Part shown: piece by piece, positions 16,504 to 24,985 of the stretch
Position numbering within the stretch: the first letter of the stretch is position 1
Layout: each line of letters begins with the position of its first letter
NCBI GenBank assembly: GCA_039193455.1
Contig: JBCCWO010000019.1
Location: forward strand, 1-64,000
Source of the DNA: JBCBGF01 sp039193455
Lineage (GTDB): Bacteria > Pseudomonadota > Alphaproteobacteria > Rhodobacterales > Rhodobacteraceae
Reading direction: 5' to 3'
Length of the DNA: 64,000 bases
Made by a program: the position numbers and the translations under genes
Notes under the pieces: model-generated
What the model saw: only the letters and a program-made list of their open reading frames with translations
What the model was told of the DNA's origin: nothing
Database searches by the model: none

Positions 16504-17286
16504 ATGGATCTCGGACTTAAGGGAAAGAGTGCAATCGTAACCGCGGCGAGCCGTGGGCTGGGCTTGGCCACGGCGCGGTCACTGGCACGCGAAGGCGTGG
16601 ACCTGACGATGAACGCCCGCTCGGCCGAGGCACTGGACGCGGAGGCCGCGGCGATCCGGGAAGAATTCGGAGTAGACGTGAAAACCGTCGCCGCCGACTT
16701 CAATGAAGCCGAAAGCCGTCAAAAGCTTTTTGAGACGGCAGGCGCCCCCGACATTCTGGTCAGCAACCCCGGCGTGCGCCAGGTGCCAACGCCCTATGAC
16801 CAGATCACGCCCGAGGATTGGCGCTACTGGCTGGACGTGCACTTCCTGTCGTCCGTCGACATGATCCAGAAGGTGGCCCCCGGCATGGCCGAGCGCAAGT
16901 TCGGCCGGATCATCAATATGTCGGTCAGCTTCATCAAGTTCCCGCAGGTCGGCTTTGCACACAGCCATGCCGCGCGTCTGGCCCTGTCGGGCGCGACGGC
17001 AGCAATGGTGCGCGATCTCATCCCCCATAACGTGACCATCAACACCGTGTGCCCGGGCCTCTTCGATACCGATGCGCTGCACACGAACCTGCATGGTCAC
17101 GCCAAGCGGGGCAACACGACCTACGAGGCCATCGTGCAGAACCGGTTGGAGACCTGCCCGGCGGGCCGCTTTGCCGATCCGTCCGAATGCGGCGATCTGA
17201 TCGCCTATCTCTGTTCGGCGCAGGCGGGCTTTATGTCGGGCCAGAACATCGTGAACGATGGCGGTGTGTATCAGGGGCTTTTCTGA
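16504..17286 (+). CDS. SDR family protein with divergent active site
   Basis: 260-residue SDR fold with TAASRGLGLATA at the cofactor site and a normal C-terminal GQNIVNDGG. The usual NNAG is SNPG. The place of the YxxxK pair is taken by AHSHAARLAL, with no Tyr/Lys in register, while the Ser region reads INMSVSFIKFPQ. A subgroup of FabG-like SDRs with Ser/Asn-x-x-Arg instead of Tyr-x-x-x-Lys is known, so it may bind nucleotide but use a different mechanism or a structural role. The ATG is followed within the operon by a second, complete SDR overlapping by one base (TGATG). Confidence 0.8.
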   Translation: MDLGLKGKSAIVTAASRGLGLATARSLAREGVDLTMNARSAEALDAEAAAIREEFGVDVKTVAADFNEAESRQKLFETAGAPDILVSNPGVRQVPTPYDQITPEDWRYWLDVHFLSSVDMIQKVAPGMAERKFGRIINMSVSFIKFPQVGFAHSHAARLALSGATAAMVRDLIPHNVTINTVCPGLFDTDALHTNLHGHAKRGNTTYEAIVQNRLETCPAGRFADPSECGDLIAYLCSAQAGFMSGQNIVNDGGVYQGLF

Positions 17287-17984
17287 TGAAAGTCGCCATG
17301 GTGTCGGGCGGTGGCCGGGGTGTCGGCGCCGCCATCACCGAACGGCTATTGGCCGACGGATGGGCGGTTTCGATCGGGCTGCGCGATCTCTCTCAGGCAT
17401 CGCGTTTCGATGCGCCTGACGATCGCCTCGCAGCCTTTCCGTTTGAGGCAACCCAGCCCGACACGGCGGCCCCTTGGGTGGCGGCCACGGTTGAGCGCTT
17501 CGGCAAGCTAGACGCGCTGATCAACAACGCAGGGATCCTGCGGTCGGTCGATTTTGAAATCGGCACCGAAGACGACCTTGATGACATGTGGGCGGTCAAC
17601 GTCAAAGCGCCGTTCCGCCTGATCCGCACGGCGCTGCCGCATCTGAAGGTCACGGGCACGGGGCGCGTGATCAACATCGCCTCAACCGATGCGAAACGCT
17701 ACCGCGCGGGTGTATCGGTGGGCTATACGATGACCAAACACGCGCTTCTGGCGATGACCCAGGCGGCACGGTTTGCGGGGTGGGAGGACGGCGTGCGGGC
17801 CACGGCGATCTGCCCCGGCGCCACCGATACCGATCTGATCGCCAACATCCCCGGTGTCACGCCCAAGGATCAGCGCATCCAGCCCGAAACGGTTGCCACC
17901 ATGGTCGCCTTTCTGCTCACCTTGCCCAACCAGGCAAGCGTACCCGAACTAATCGCAAACACCCGTTTGGAGAGCCTGATATGA
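17286..17984 (+). CDS. SDR family NAD(P)-dependent oxidoreductase
   Basis: 232-residue classical SDR. Motif SGGGRGVG is at 8-15, then LINNAG, a catalytic Ser in NIASTDAKR and the pair YTMTK. The start ATG overlaps the preceding stop (TGATG) and its stop overlaps the transaminase ATG (ATGA), so the three genes are tightly coupled. Probably a small hydroxy/keto-acid oxidoreductase; its intact catalytic set contrasts with the upstream SDR, and the pair might act together. Confidence 0.85.
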   Translation: MKVAMVSGGGRGVGAAITERLLADGWAVSIGLRDLSQASRFDAPDDRLAAFPFEATQPDTAAPWVAATVERFGKLDALINNAGILRSVDFEIGTEDDLDDMWAVNVKAPFRLIRTALPHLKVTGTGRVINIASTDAKRYRAGVSVGYTMTKHALLAMTQAARFAGWEDGVRATAICPGATDTDLIANIPGVTPKDQRIQPETVATMVAFLLTLPNQASVPELIANTRLESLI

Positions 17985-19366
17985 CGCTAGAGCTCGACCG
18001 CCGAAATGACGAACTCGCTGCGTGGGATCGCGATTATCTCATGCACCCGACAACGCACGCGGCGCAACACGCACGCGGCGATGCGCCGGGCCGGATTGTC
18101 ACCGGCGGGGAGGGGGTGTTCATCACCGATCGGGATGGCAACCGGTTTCTTGATGCCTTCGCGGCGCTTTATTGCGTGAATGCAGGCTACGGACGGTCCG
18201 AGATCGCGGATGCGATTGCGACACAGGCCCATGATCTGGCCTATTTCCACGCCTTCGCCGGGCACGGCAATGAACCGGCGATCCGGCTGGCCAAGATGGT
18301 GATGGACCGGGCGCCTGATCATATGGCGCGGGTCTATTTCGGCCTGTCGGGATCGGACGCCAACGAGACCAACGTCAAACTTGCGTGGCATTACAATATC
18401 CTGCGCGGCAAACCTGAGAAGAAAAAAATCATCAGCCGCTGGCGCGCCTACCACGGATCGGGGCTTGTGTCCGGGTCGATGACGGGCCTCAAGGTCTATC
18501 ACGACCGCTTTCACCTGCCGCTCGACGGGTTCCTGCACACCCAGACCCCGCACTTCCTGCGCCGTCCCGACCGCGACATGGACGAAGCTGCCTTCACCGA
18601 TTTCCTGATTGCAGAGCTTGAGGGGATGATTGCCACCGAAGGCGCCGACACGATTGCCGCCTTCATCGGCGAACCGGTGCTGGGCACCGGCGGGATCATT
18701 CCGCCGCCCGCGGGCTATTGGGACAGGGTGCAGCAGGTTCTCGAAGCCAACGACATCCTGTTGATCGCCGATGAGGTGGTGACAGGGTTTGGCCGGACGG
18801 GCGTCATGTTTGGCTCGGAGCTCTATAACCTCCGCCCGGATTTCATGACCATCGCCAAGGGGCTGACCTCGGCCTATGCACCGCTGTCAGGCTCGATCCT
18901 TTCGCAGCGGGTGTTCGATGTTCTGATGACCGGCACCGACGATTTCGGGCCGCTCGGCCACGGCTGGACCTATTCGGCCCATCCAATTGGCGCGGCGGCC
19001 GGGGTGGCAACGCTCGACCTTGTGGACAAGCTCGGTCTGGTCGAGAACGCCGCAACCACAGGCGCCTATCTGTTGGAGCGTTTGCAAGATCGGCTCGCAG
19101 ATCACCCGAACGTGGCTGAAGTGCGCGGCATCGGGCTGCTCGCCGCCGTAGAGCTCATGGCGGATCCGGCCGCGGGGGAATGGTTCCCGCCCATGACTGT
19201 TGGGCCCCAGATCGTGACCGAGATGACCCGCCTAGGCGTGATGGCGCGGGCGATGCCCGAGGGGAACATCGTGGGCCTTGCCCCGCCGCTCAGCATCACG
19301 CGGGAAGAGGTGGATCAGGTGGTCGACGCGCTGGGCCAGGCCGTCGACACGACCTTGGGGAAATGA
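17981..19366 (+). CDS. Class III pyridoxal-phosphate aminotransferase (omega-amino acid:pyruvate type)
   Basis: 461-residue fold-type I transaminase. The glycine-rich FGLSGSDANETNVKL block binds the PLP phosphate, LIADEVVTGFGRTG carries the ring-binding Asp, and the PLP Lys is about residue 293 in TIAKGLTSAYAPLSG. The closest-looking class is beta-alanine/GABA/taurine:pyruvate transaminases. It overlaps both neighbours by 4 bp. Its presence in an operon with an importer means the imported compound, or a product of it, carries or yields a terminal amino group. The precise donor is unknown. Confidence 0.88.
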   Translation: MTLELDRRNDELAAWDRDYLMHPTTHAAQHARGDAPGRIVTGGEGVFITDRDGNRFLDAFAALYCVNAGYGRSEIADAIATQAHDLAYFHAFAGHGNEPAIRLAKMVMDRAPDHMARVYFGLSGSDANETNVKLAWHYNILRGKPEKKKIISRWRAYHGSGLVSGSMTGLKVYHDRFHLPLDGFLHTQTPHFLRRPDRDMDEAAFTDFLIAELEGMIATEGADTIAAFIGEPVLGTGGIIPPPAGYWDRVQQVLEANDILLIADEVVTGFGRTGVMFGSELYNLRPDFMTIAKGLTSAYAPLSGSILSQRVFDVLMTGTDDFGPLGHGWTYSAHPIGAAAGVATLDLVDKLGLVENAATTGAYLLERLQDRLADHPNVAEVRGIGLLAAVELMADPAAGEWFPPMTVGPQIVTEMTRLGVMARAMPEGNIVGLAPPLSITREEVDQVVDALGQAVDTTLGK

Positions 19367-20250
19367 ACCCCGACCGCCCTTGGGAGACGCCGGAAGAAGA
19401 ATGGCGGGCCGATGTCAACCGGGTCCGCGCCGGTCGTGCACTGGCGCCGAAGTCGTGGCCGGATGGCGCGAAATGCGCGCTGGCGTTGTCGTTCGATTGC
19501 GACCACGAAACCTTTGAACTCGGGGCGGGCAAGGCCGCGATTGGCCGGGTCGCCTGGGGCGAGTTCGGGCGCAGGCGGGGCGTGCCCCGCGTCCTGGATG
19601 TGCTCAGGCGGTTCGGGGTACGGGCGAGCTTCTTTGTGCCAGCCGTGTCCGCGTTGATCGATCCCGACGCGATCACCCCCATCATCGCAGAGGGGCACGA
19701 GATCGGTGTGCACGGGTGGATCCACGAAAACACATCGCTCCTCGACCGCGACACCGAACGCGCGCTCTTGCTGCGGTCGCGCGACACGCTGCAACAGCTG
19801 ACCGGGCAGCAACCGGTCGGCCACCGGGCGGCCAACTGGGATCTCAGCGCGCATACTGTCGAGCTTGTCGCCGAAGCGGGGTTTTCCTACGACAGCAGCC
19901 TCATGGCCGATGACAGCTGCTACGAGCTGGTGTGCAACGGCCAGCCAACGGGGCTGGTCGAAATCCCCGTCGACTGGGTGCGCGACGACGCGGTCTACCT
20001 TCTGTTCAACCGAAACCCGCCGACGCGGCCCTGGATGTCGCCAAAGGACGTGCTCGACATCTTCCTGCGGGAATTTGACATGGCTTTCGACGAGGGCGGC
20101 GTCTGCCAATTGGTCTTCCATCCCTTTGTCATCGGCTACCGCTCGCGCATATGGATTCTTGAAGAATTGATCCGCCACGCGCAGGCCCGCGGGCCGGTTT
20201 GGATGCCCACACATGCGGAACTCGCCGACTGGGTACGCGTGCAAAGCTAA
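19363..20250 (+). CDS. Polysaccharide deacetylase (NodB)-family hydrolase, PuuE/cyclic-imidase-like
   Basis: 295-residue NodB-fold metal hydrolase. Asp residues lie in SFDCDHE (about 45-48) and the zinc His pair in GVHGWIHE (117 and 121), with a late HPFVIGYRSRI segment. The extra N-terminal region and the block GRVAWGEFGRRRGVPRVLDVL resemble cofactor-free allantoinase PuuE and cyclic imide hydrolases more than secreted chitin or peptidoglycan deacetylases. There is no signal peptide. Last gene of the site-C operon and coupled to the transaminase (ATGA). It could open a cyclic amide or remove an N-acyl group. Confidence 0.75.
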   Translation: MNPDRPWETPEEEWRADVNRVRAGRALAPKSWPDGAKCALALSFDCDHETFELGAGKAAIGRVAWGEFGRRRGVPRVLDVLRRFGVRASFFVPAVSALIDPDAITPIIAEGHEIGVHGWIHENTSLLDRDTERALLLRSRDTLQQLTGQQPVGHRAANWDLSAHTVELVAEAGFSYDSSLMADDSCYELVCNGQPTGLVEIPVDWVRDDAVYLLFNRNPPTRPWMSPKDVLDIFLREFDMAFDEGGVCQLVFHPFVIGYRSRIWILEELIRHAQARGPVWMPTHAELADWVRVQS

Positions 20251-20261
20251 ACCTGCTGTTT

Positions 20262-20295
20262 GTGCGCAGTGCGAACAAAGATTTGTCTTGCGCAC
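20262..20295 (+). promoter_or_regulatory. Tandem IclR-type operators upstream of TRAP operon (site D)
   Basis: A strong palindrome GTGCGCAGTGCGAAC (20262-20276) is followed 19 bp later by ATTTGTCTTGCGCAC (20281-20295), which keeps mainly the right half-site GCGCAC. Here the strong copy is upstream of the weak one, the reverse of site B. The pair lies just after the preceding operon and about 80 bp before the TRAP small-permease start. Confidence 0.68.
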
Positions 20296-20377
20296 ACATT
20301 CAAACACCCTAAGCTTATCGTGAACACGGCGATCCGATCGAAAACAGGACCGCCTCAACAGGGCGGGGAGGTCGGGA

Positions 20378-20905
20378 TTGCGGCTTTTCGTGCGCGTCAT
20401 GGATGGGCTGAACGTGGTCGTGACCGGAATTGTCGCGGCGCTTCTGGCATTGGTCGCGGCGGCGGTGCTGGGCCAGGTTCTCGTGCGTTTTGTTCTTACG
20501 GCACTTGGCATTAACATATCCGCGCCCTGGACCGAGGAACTGGCACGCTACACCCTGATCTGGATGGTCTTTCTGGGCGCCGCGGTTGGGGTGCGCCACG
20601 CGCGCATGATCGCGCTCGAATTTGGCATCCGAAAGCTGCCACCCCGCGCGGGCATCCCGATCAAATACGCGGTTATCCTGATGAGCATCGCTTTTTTCGG
20701 ACTTTTGTTCTCGGTCGGGATCGATTTCCTGGAACTCGGTCGCACGGAAACCAGCCCGGTGATGGGGATCACCAAGGATCGGGTCTATCTCGCCATGCCG
20801 GTTGGGATGGTCCTGATGATCCTCAACTCGCTCGCCCTCATTGCCGAAACGATTGTCGAGGGGCGCGATATCCGCTTTGCCTCCGACTTCGCGCCGGAGG
20901 ACTAA
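20378..20905 (+). CDS. dctQ: TRAP transporter small permease (DctQ type)
   Basis: 175-residue membrane protein with four hydrophobic segments and the DctQ-typical TEELARYTLIWMVFLGAAVGVRHARMI region. It starts with TTG, supported by GGGAGG six bases upstream. First gene of a complete three-gene TRAP system (Q, M, P). TRAP importers move organic acids such as C4-dicarboxylates, sugar acids, ectoine or taurine using a sodium or proton gradient. Confidence 0.88.
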   Translation: MRLFVRVMDGLNVVVTGIVAALLALVAAAVLGQVLVRFVLTALGINISAPWTEELARYTLIWMVFLGAAVGVRHARMIALEFGIRKLPPRAGIPIKYAVILMSIAFFGLLFSVGIDFLELGRTETSPVMGITKDRVYLAMPVGMVLMILNSLALIAETIVEGRDIRFASDFAPED

Positions 20906-20906
20906 G

Positions 20907-22178
20907 ATGATCCTCCTGGTTCTTGTCCTCCTTGGGCTCTTCGTCCTCAGCGTGCCGATTGCCATGTCACTCGGCCTTGCGGCCATCCCGACGCTGATCG
21001 AACGCAACATCCCGTTCATCGCCATCCCGCAGGTCATTTTCGAGTCGCTCGACAGTTTCGCCCTTATGGCGCTGCCGCTTTATGTCCTCGCCGGTCGGCT
21101 GATGCAGCACGGGGGGATCGCCGGGCGGCTGGTCGAGTTCGCCAAGGCGCTGGTCAGCTGGGTGCGCGGCGGGCTCGCCGCCGCCGTGGTCATGACATCG
21201 ATGCTCTTTGCCACAATCTCGGGCTCGTCGGCGGCCACGGCTGCCGCCATCGGCTCGATGCTGATCCCCGAAATGGAAAAGCAGAAATACCCGCGCCCAT
21301 TCAGCGCGGCGACCACCGCCTCGTCGGGCGAGCTTGGCGTGATCATTCCGCCATCGGTGGCGATGGTAATCTACGGCGTGATCACCGGCATCTCGATCAC
21401 CGATCTGTTTATCGCGGGGTTCCTGCCGGGGCTGATGATCGGCGCGTCGCTTATGACCACCGCAATCCTGATCGCCTGGATCATGGGCTACGGCGAGCGC
21501 CAACCGTTTCACCTCGGCCCCTGGGCCACCGAGGTGGGCCGCAGCCTGTGGCGCGCATCGCTGTCATTGTTCATGCCGGTGATCATCCTGGGCGGCATTT
21601 TCGGCGGAATCTTTACCGCGACCGAAGCCGCGGTCGTGGCCGTCGCCTACGCGCTGTTCCTCGGCCTGGTGGTCTACCGCGAGCTGAGCCTGAGCGATCT
21701 GCCGCGGATCTTTGCCAGCGCCGCCGTGACATCCTCGGTGGTGATGATCATCGTGGCCTTCGCGGCGATGTTTGCCTTTGCCCTGCACCTTCTGCGCGCC
21801 CCGCAACAGCTTGGCATGCTGCTCACATCGGTGACCGAAAACCCGATCTATTTCCTGCTTCTCGTGAACATCTTCCTGCTGATCGTCGGGATGTTCATGG
21901 AAACCTTTGCGGCGATTGTGATCCTTGGTCCGATCCTGTCGCCCATTGCCGTCAGCTACGGCATCGACCCGATCCACTTCGGGCTGATCATGATCGTCAA
22001 TCTGGCGGTCGGCATGGTGACGCCACCCGTTGGCGTCAACCTTTTCATCGCGTGCGGGATAGCGCGCATCAGTATGGAGCAACTGATGCGTCCGCTCTCG
22101 GTGTTTCTGGCGGTGCTGATCATGAACCTTCTGATCATCACCTACGTCCCGGGCATTTCGCTCGCACTGCTCCGATAA
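20907..22178 (+). CDS. dctM: TRAP transporter large permease (DctM type)
   Basis: 423-residue integral membrane transporter subunit with about 12 hydrophobic segments. Typical landmarks are MTSMLFATISGSSAATAAAIG, FSAATTASSGELGVIIPPS and NLAVGMVTPPVGVNLF. The ATG at 20907 is one base after the dctQ stop, with CGGAGG upstream; the longer open frame upstream overlaps dctQ and is not used. It forms the cation-coupled translocation channel. Confidence 0.92.
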   Translation: MILLVLVLLGLFVLSVPIAMSLGLAAIPTLIERNIPFIAIPQVIFESLDSFALMALPLYVLAGRLMQHGGIAGRLVEFAKALVSWVRGGLAAAVVMTSMLFATISGSSAATAAAIGSMLIPEMEKQKYPRPFSAATTASSGELGVIIPPSVAMVIYGVITGISITDLFIAGFLPGLMIGASLMTTAILIAWIMGYGERQPFHLGPWATEVGRSLWRASLSLFMPVIILGGIFGGIFTATEAAVVAVAYALFLGLVVYRELSLSDLPRIFASAAVTSSVVMIIVAFAAMFAFALHLLRAPQQLGMLLTSVTENPIYFLLLVNIFLLIVGMFMETFAAIVILGPILSPIAVSYGIDPIHFGLIMIVNLAVGMVTPPVGVNLFIACGIARISMEQLMRPLSVFLAVLIMNLLIITYVPGISLALLR

Positions 22179-22198
22179 ACAACAGGGAGAAGAACTGC

Positions 22199-23188
22199 AT
22201 GACAATGCTAAGAAACATCATTGGCGCCGCCGCGGTCGCCACGCTGTCTGCCGGCGTGGCCCAGGCGCAGACCTATTCGATGACGCTGGCCCATGTGCTC
22301 AGCGACACAAGCCCGTATCAGGTGATCCTGAACGAGTTCAAAAGCCTGGTGGAAGAGCGGTCGGGCGGCGACATCGCCGTCGAAATCCAGTGCTGCGGCC
22401 AGGCCGGCAACGAAGGCCGCGCGATCCAGTCGATGCGGACCGGCATTCTGACCGGCGGCATGGTCGGCGGCTCGACGCTCGAGACGGTCGTCCCGGCCTA
22501 CCGTGTCCTGTCTCTGCCCTATCTCTTCGAGGACAAGGCACAGGCCTATGAAGTGCTGCAAAGCGACATGGGCCGCGAGATGCTCGACCTGCTGGACGAT
22601 TTCGGGATGTACGGCGTGGGCTTCGGCTCGATCTACGAGCGTTCGGTCGCCACCAAGGCGCCGGCACGCGTGGAAAGCATCGGCGACATGGAAGGTCTGA
22701 AGATCCGCGTTCTGCCGACGCCGGGCTTTGTCGAGGCCTACAAGGCCATGGGCACACAGCCGACGCCCATGTCCTATGGTGAACTGTTCATGGCGATCCA
22801 GAACAACGTTGTGGACGCGCTGGAAATCTCGCCCGACGCAATCGTGGCCGACGGCTTCTACGAGGCGGTGAACACCTACACGCTGACCAAGGCGCACCAG
22901 TCGACGACGGTTTTCGTGCTGTCGAAATCCTGGTGGGACGGGCTGCCCGCCGATGTGCAAGAGCTGATCCAGACCGCTGCCCTCGAGGCCATCAATGTCG
23001 GGATCGAAGCGCATGACGGTCTGGCCGATGCCGGTCTCGTCACCGCCGCCGAAGCCGGTGTTGAGATCCTCGAGCCCGATTTGGCCCCGTTCATGGAGTC
23101 GGCCCGCAAAAGCTGGGACGTGATCCTGACGGATCAGCCCGAAGCGACCGACTTTAAGGAACGCTTCGAAGCATTCATGGCGAACTAA
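22199..23188 (+). CDS. dctP: TRAP transporter substrate-binding protein (DctP type)
   Basis: 329-residue periplasmic receptor. The signal peptide MTMLRNIIGAAAVATLSAG ends at AQA, followed by the mature QTYSMTLAHVLSDTSPYQ. The Arg in LKIRVLPTPGF is the conserved TRAP ligand that pairs with a substrate carboxylate, followed by MSYGELFMAIQNNVVDALE. AGGGAGA precedes the ATG. The ligand is therefore expected to be a carboxylic acid, consistent with the acid-processing enzymes of the regulon. Confidence 0.92.
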   Translation: MTMLRNIIGAAAVATLSAGVAQAQTYSMTLAHVLSDTSPYQVILNEFKSLVEERSGGDIAVEIQCCGQAGNEGRAIQSMRTGILTGGMVGGSTLETVVPAYRVLSLPYLFEDKAQAYEVLQSDMGREMLDLLDDFGMYGVGFGSIYERSVATKAPARVESIGDMEGLKIRVLPTPGFVEAYKAMGTQPTPMSYGELFMAIQNNVVDALEISPDAIVADGFYEAVNTYTLTKAHQSTTVFVLSKSWWDGLPADVQELIQTAALEAINVGIEAHDGLADAGLVTAAEAGVEILEPDLAPFMESARKSWDVILTDQPEATDFKERFEAFMAN

Positions 23189-23212
23189 TACCTTACCACT
23201 CACGTCGCCATA

Positions 23213-23246
23213 GAGGCGGTCCTAACCGGGCCGCCTCAACTCTTTT
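23213..23246 (+). terminator. Terminator after TRAP operon
   Basis: GAGGCGG (23213-23219) pairs with CCGCCTC (23231-23237) around an 11-base loop and is followed by AAC and TCTTTT. It is placed 25 bp after the dctP stop and just before the end of the convergent NTF2-like gene, so it can separate the two converging transcripts. Confidence 0.6.
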
Positions 23247-23251
23247 AGGAC

Positions 23252-23755
23252 CTAGGCGTCAAGACCCTCTGGCGCTGTCCAGCTCGGCGGCGGGTCGTGT
23301 CGCCGTGCAGGTGGGATCGGAACCCTGAAATTTGCATTGGCACCACGCATGCGCATGTCACGCGTATCGATAAGCCAGCCCGCCTTGGTCCGTTTCAAAG
23401 TGTCCTGATAGGTCCCGTAAACCTCTGCACAGGCGCCGTCCGGCGCCTCGTGCCAGGCCCAGACGTCGCTGGTGGCTGTGGCGCGCTGATCGTCGGCAAA
23501 CCAGATCCGCACGTTGCAAAGGTGATGCGCCGTGCGCCGCCAGCGCCACATCCGCGCAAGCGACGCCTTTAGGCTCGCGCGCCCCGCGGCGCGCAGGTGC
23601 GGATCGTCGCCATAGGTCACGCGGCAGTCCTGCGTGAAGTTCTGCACAAGCGCTTCCAGATCCATTTCATCCAGCTGGCGGCAATAGTCGACAAGCCGGT
23701 CTGCGATCTCCTGCCGGTGCACAAGGCGTGCGATATCCGCCTGTGTCGCCTCCAC
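23252..23755 (-). CDS. NTF2/SnoaL-like protein (ring-hydroxylating dioxygenase beta-subunit type)
   Basis: About 167 residues from GTG 23755; the longer frame overlaps the DinB-like gene and looks non-coding. It is a single cystatin-like alpha+beta domain of the SnoaL/NTF2 superfamily, with the start helix IARLVHRQEIADRLVDYCR, the segment DPHLRAAGRASLKASLARM, and HHLCNVRIWF and GTYQDTLKRTKAGWLIDTR strands. Family members are small isomerases, dehydratases or dioxygenase beta subunits; no alpha subunit is present here, so an enzymatic or binding role alone is possible. Last gene of the long minus-strand operon that starts with the peptide-binding protein. Confidence 0.65.
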   Translation of the reverse strand: MEATQADIARLVHRQEIADRLVDYCRQLDEMDLEALVQNFTQDCRVTYGDDPHLRAAGRASLKASLARMWRWRRTAHHLCNVRIWFADDQRATATSDVWAWHEAPDGACAEVYGTYQDTLKRTKAGWLIDTRDMRMRGANANFRVPIPPARRHDPPPSWTAPEGLDA

Positions 23756-23763
23756 AACGCCGC

Positions 23764-24270
23764 TCAGTCCAGGTGAGGCATGGCGACGAGATCGGTGTCT
23801 TCGGGCGTTGCCCCGGCGGCTGTCAGCATCGCGTGCACCTGTCCCCGGTGATGGGTTTGGTGATTGAAGAAATGCGTGACGCACAGCGCCGCAGGTCGCG
23901 TCACATCTGCCTGGCGCAGCCCCGAATACCAGGTCACGTCGCCCGCAAGCCAGGTCTCGGACACGCCGTCTGACCAGGCAATGATGCCTGCGTCAGCCTC
24001 GCGGCGCTGGGTCACAAGTGTCTCCCACTCTGCGATCAGGCCCGGGCTCTCCGGCAATCCCAACGGCGAACGCTCCCACCCGGCAAAGAGGCTCATCCAG
24101 AAGGTGTCACCCCACAGCAGATGGCAAAGCGTGCCGTGGATCGAGCCAAAGAAGGCACCGCGATCCTTGCGGCGTTCCGCATCGTCCAACGTCCCCGCTG
24201 CGGTGTAGAGGCTGGCGTTCTGCCACTGATTGTAGCGCGCCATCAGCGCGACAGTCGCTTTGGTCGTCAT
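23764..24270 (-). CDS. DinB-family four-helix-bundle protein
   Basis: 168-residue DinB/YfiT-like protein. The three metal-binding His are visible: one in SIHGTLCHLLWGD and two in THFFNHQTHHRGQ. DinB-fold proteins include bacillithiol and mycothiol transferases and metal-dependent hydrolases or isomerases; the exact reaction is unknown. It sits 52 bp after the XRE-cupin gene and 8 bp before the NTF2-like gene on the same strand. Confidence 0.85.
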   Translation of the reverse strand: MTTKATVALMARYNQWQNASLYTAAGTLDDAERRKDRGAFFGSIHGTLCHLLWGDTFWMSLFAGWERSPLGLPESPGLIAEWETLVTQRREADAGIIAWSDGVSETWLAGDVTWYSGLRQADVTRPAALCVTHFFNHQTHHRGQVHAMLTAAGATPEDTDLVAMPHLD

Positions 24271-24322
24271 GCTGTGCAGCCCATCTCAAGACCGCGAAGG
24301 GCAGGGGGCACCGGTCGGTGTG

Positions 24323-24940
24323 TCATGTCCCGGGCGCGTGGCGCGGCGCGAAGATGTCATGCGTCCCGGTCCACAAGACCTGCGCCGGCTGGGCAAACGG
24401 GTTCGCCCACCCGTGCGAACGCTCGGACGTGTAGTGCACGCTGTCCCCCTGTTCGAGGTCAAAGGTCCCGTCATCCAGCCAAAGCCGCATGCGGCCCGAC
24501 AGGATGTAGATGTGCTCTTCCCCGGCGTGCACGACCTGTTCGGAATGATAACCGGGCGCCGCCGTCAAGACATAGCTCGACAGCTCCGCCCCCGGAAACT
24601 GCGCGCTCACCCTCTCATACCCAACGAGGTCCGAGCCCAGGTAAAACCGTGGCCGCGTTTGCGAGCGCGTCATGCAATCCACAGGTTCGGGCCGCGCTAC
24701 AAATTGCTCCAACCCGGCGCCAAGGGCCCGCGCGATGCGGTCAAGCGTGGTGAGCGTCGGCACCGCCTTGTCGCGTTCGATCAGGCTGAGATACCCGGTC
24801 GAGATTTCGGCCGCGTCGGCGACGGCCTGAAGGGTCATCTGTTCCTTCTGCCGACGGGTGCGGATCCGGCGCCCCATTTTCGGGGCCGCCGGACGCGCAA
24901 GTGTGTCTTCTGCGGTGTCCTGCGTCATAGCCTCTGCCAT
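24323..24940 (-). CDS. XRE-family regulator with cupin sensor domain
   Basis: 205 residues. Residues about 23-85 form a helix-turn-helix (RRIRTRRQKEQMTLQAVADAAEISTGYLSLIERDKAVPTL). The C-terminal half is a cupin barrel with HAGEEHIYILSGRMRLWL and HYTSERSHGWANP, where small-molecule or metal ligands bind. Such XRE-cupin proteins (PuuR, SutR types) control amine and amino-acid catabolism. It lies inside the peptide-transport operon, 45 bp after the M24 peptidase, so it may add a second, substrate-specific control layer to the IclR circuit. Confidence 0.87.
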   Translation of the reverse strand: MAEAMTQDTAEDTLARPAAPKMGRRIRTRRQKEQMTLQAVADAAEISTGYLSLIERDKAVPTLTTLDRIARALGAGLEQFVARPEPVDCMTRSQTRPRFYLGSDLVGYERVSAQFPGAELSSYVLTAAPGYHSEQVVHAGEEHIYILSGRMRLWLDDGTFDLEQGDSVHYTSERSHGWANPFAQPAQVLWTGTHDIFAPRHAPGT

Positions 24941-24985
24941 ATCGCCCCGATTACGGCGCCAGACCAGTCCTTTACGATCACATCT

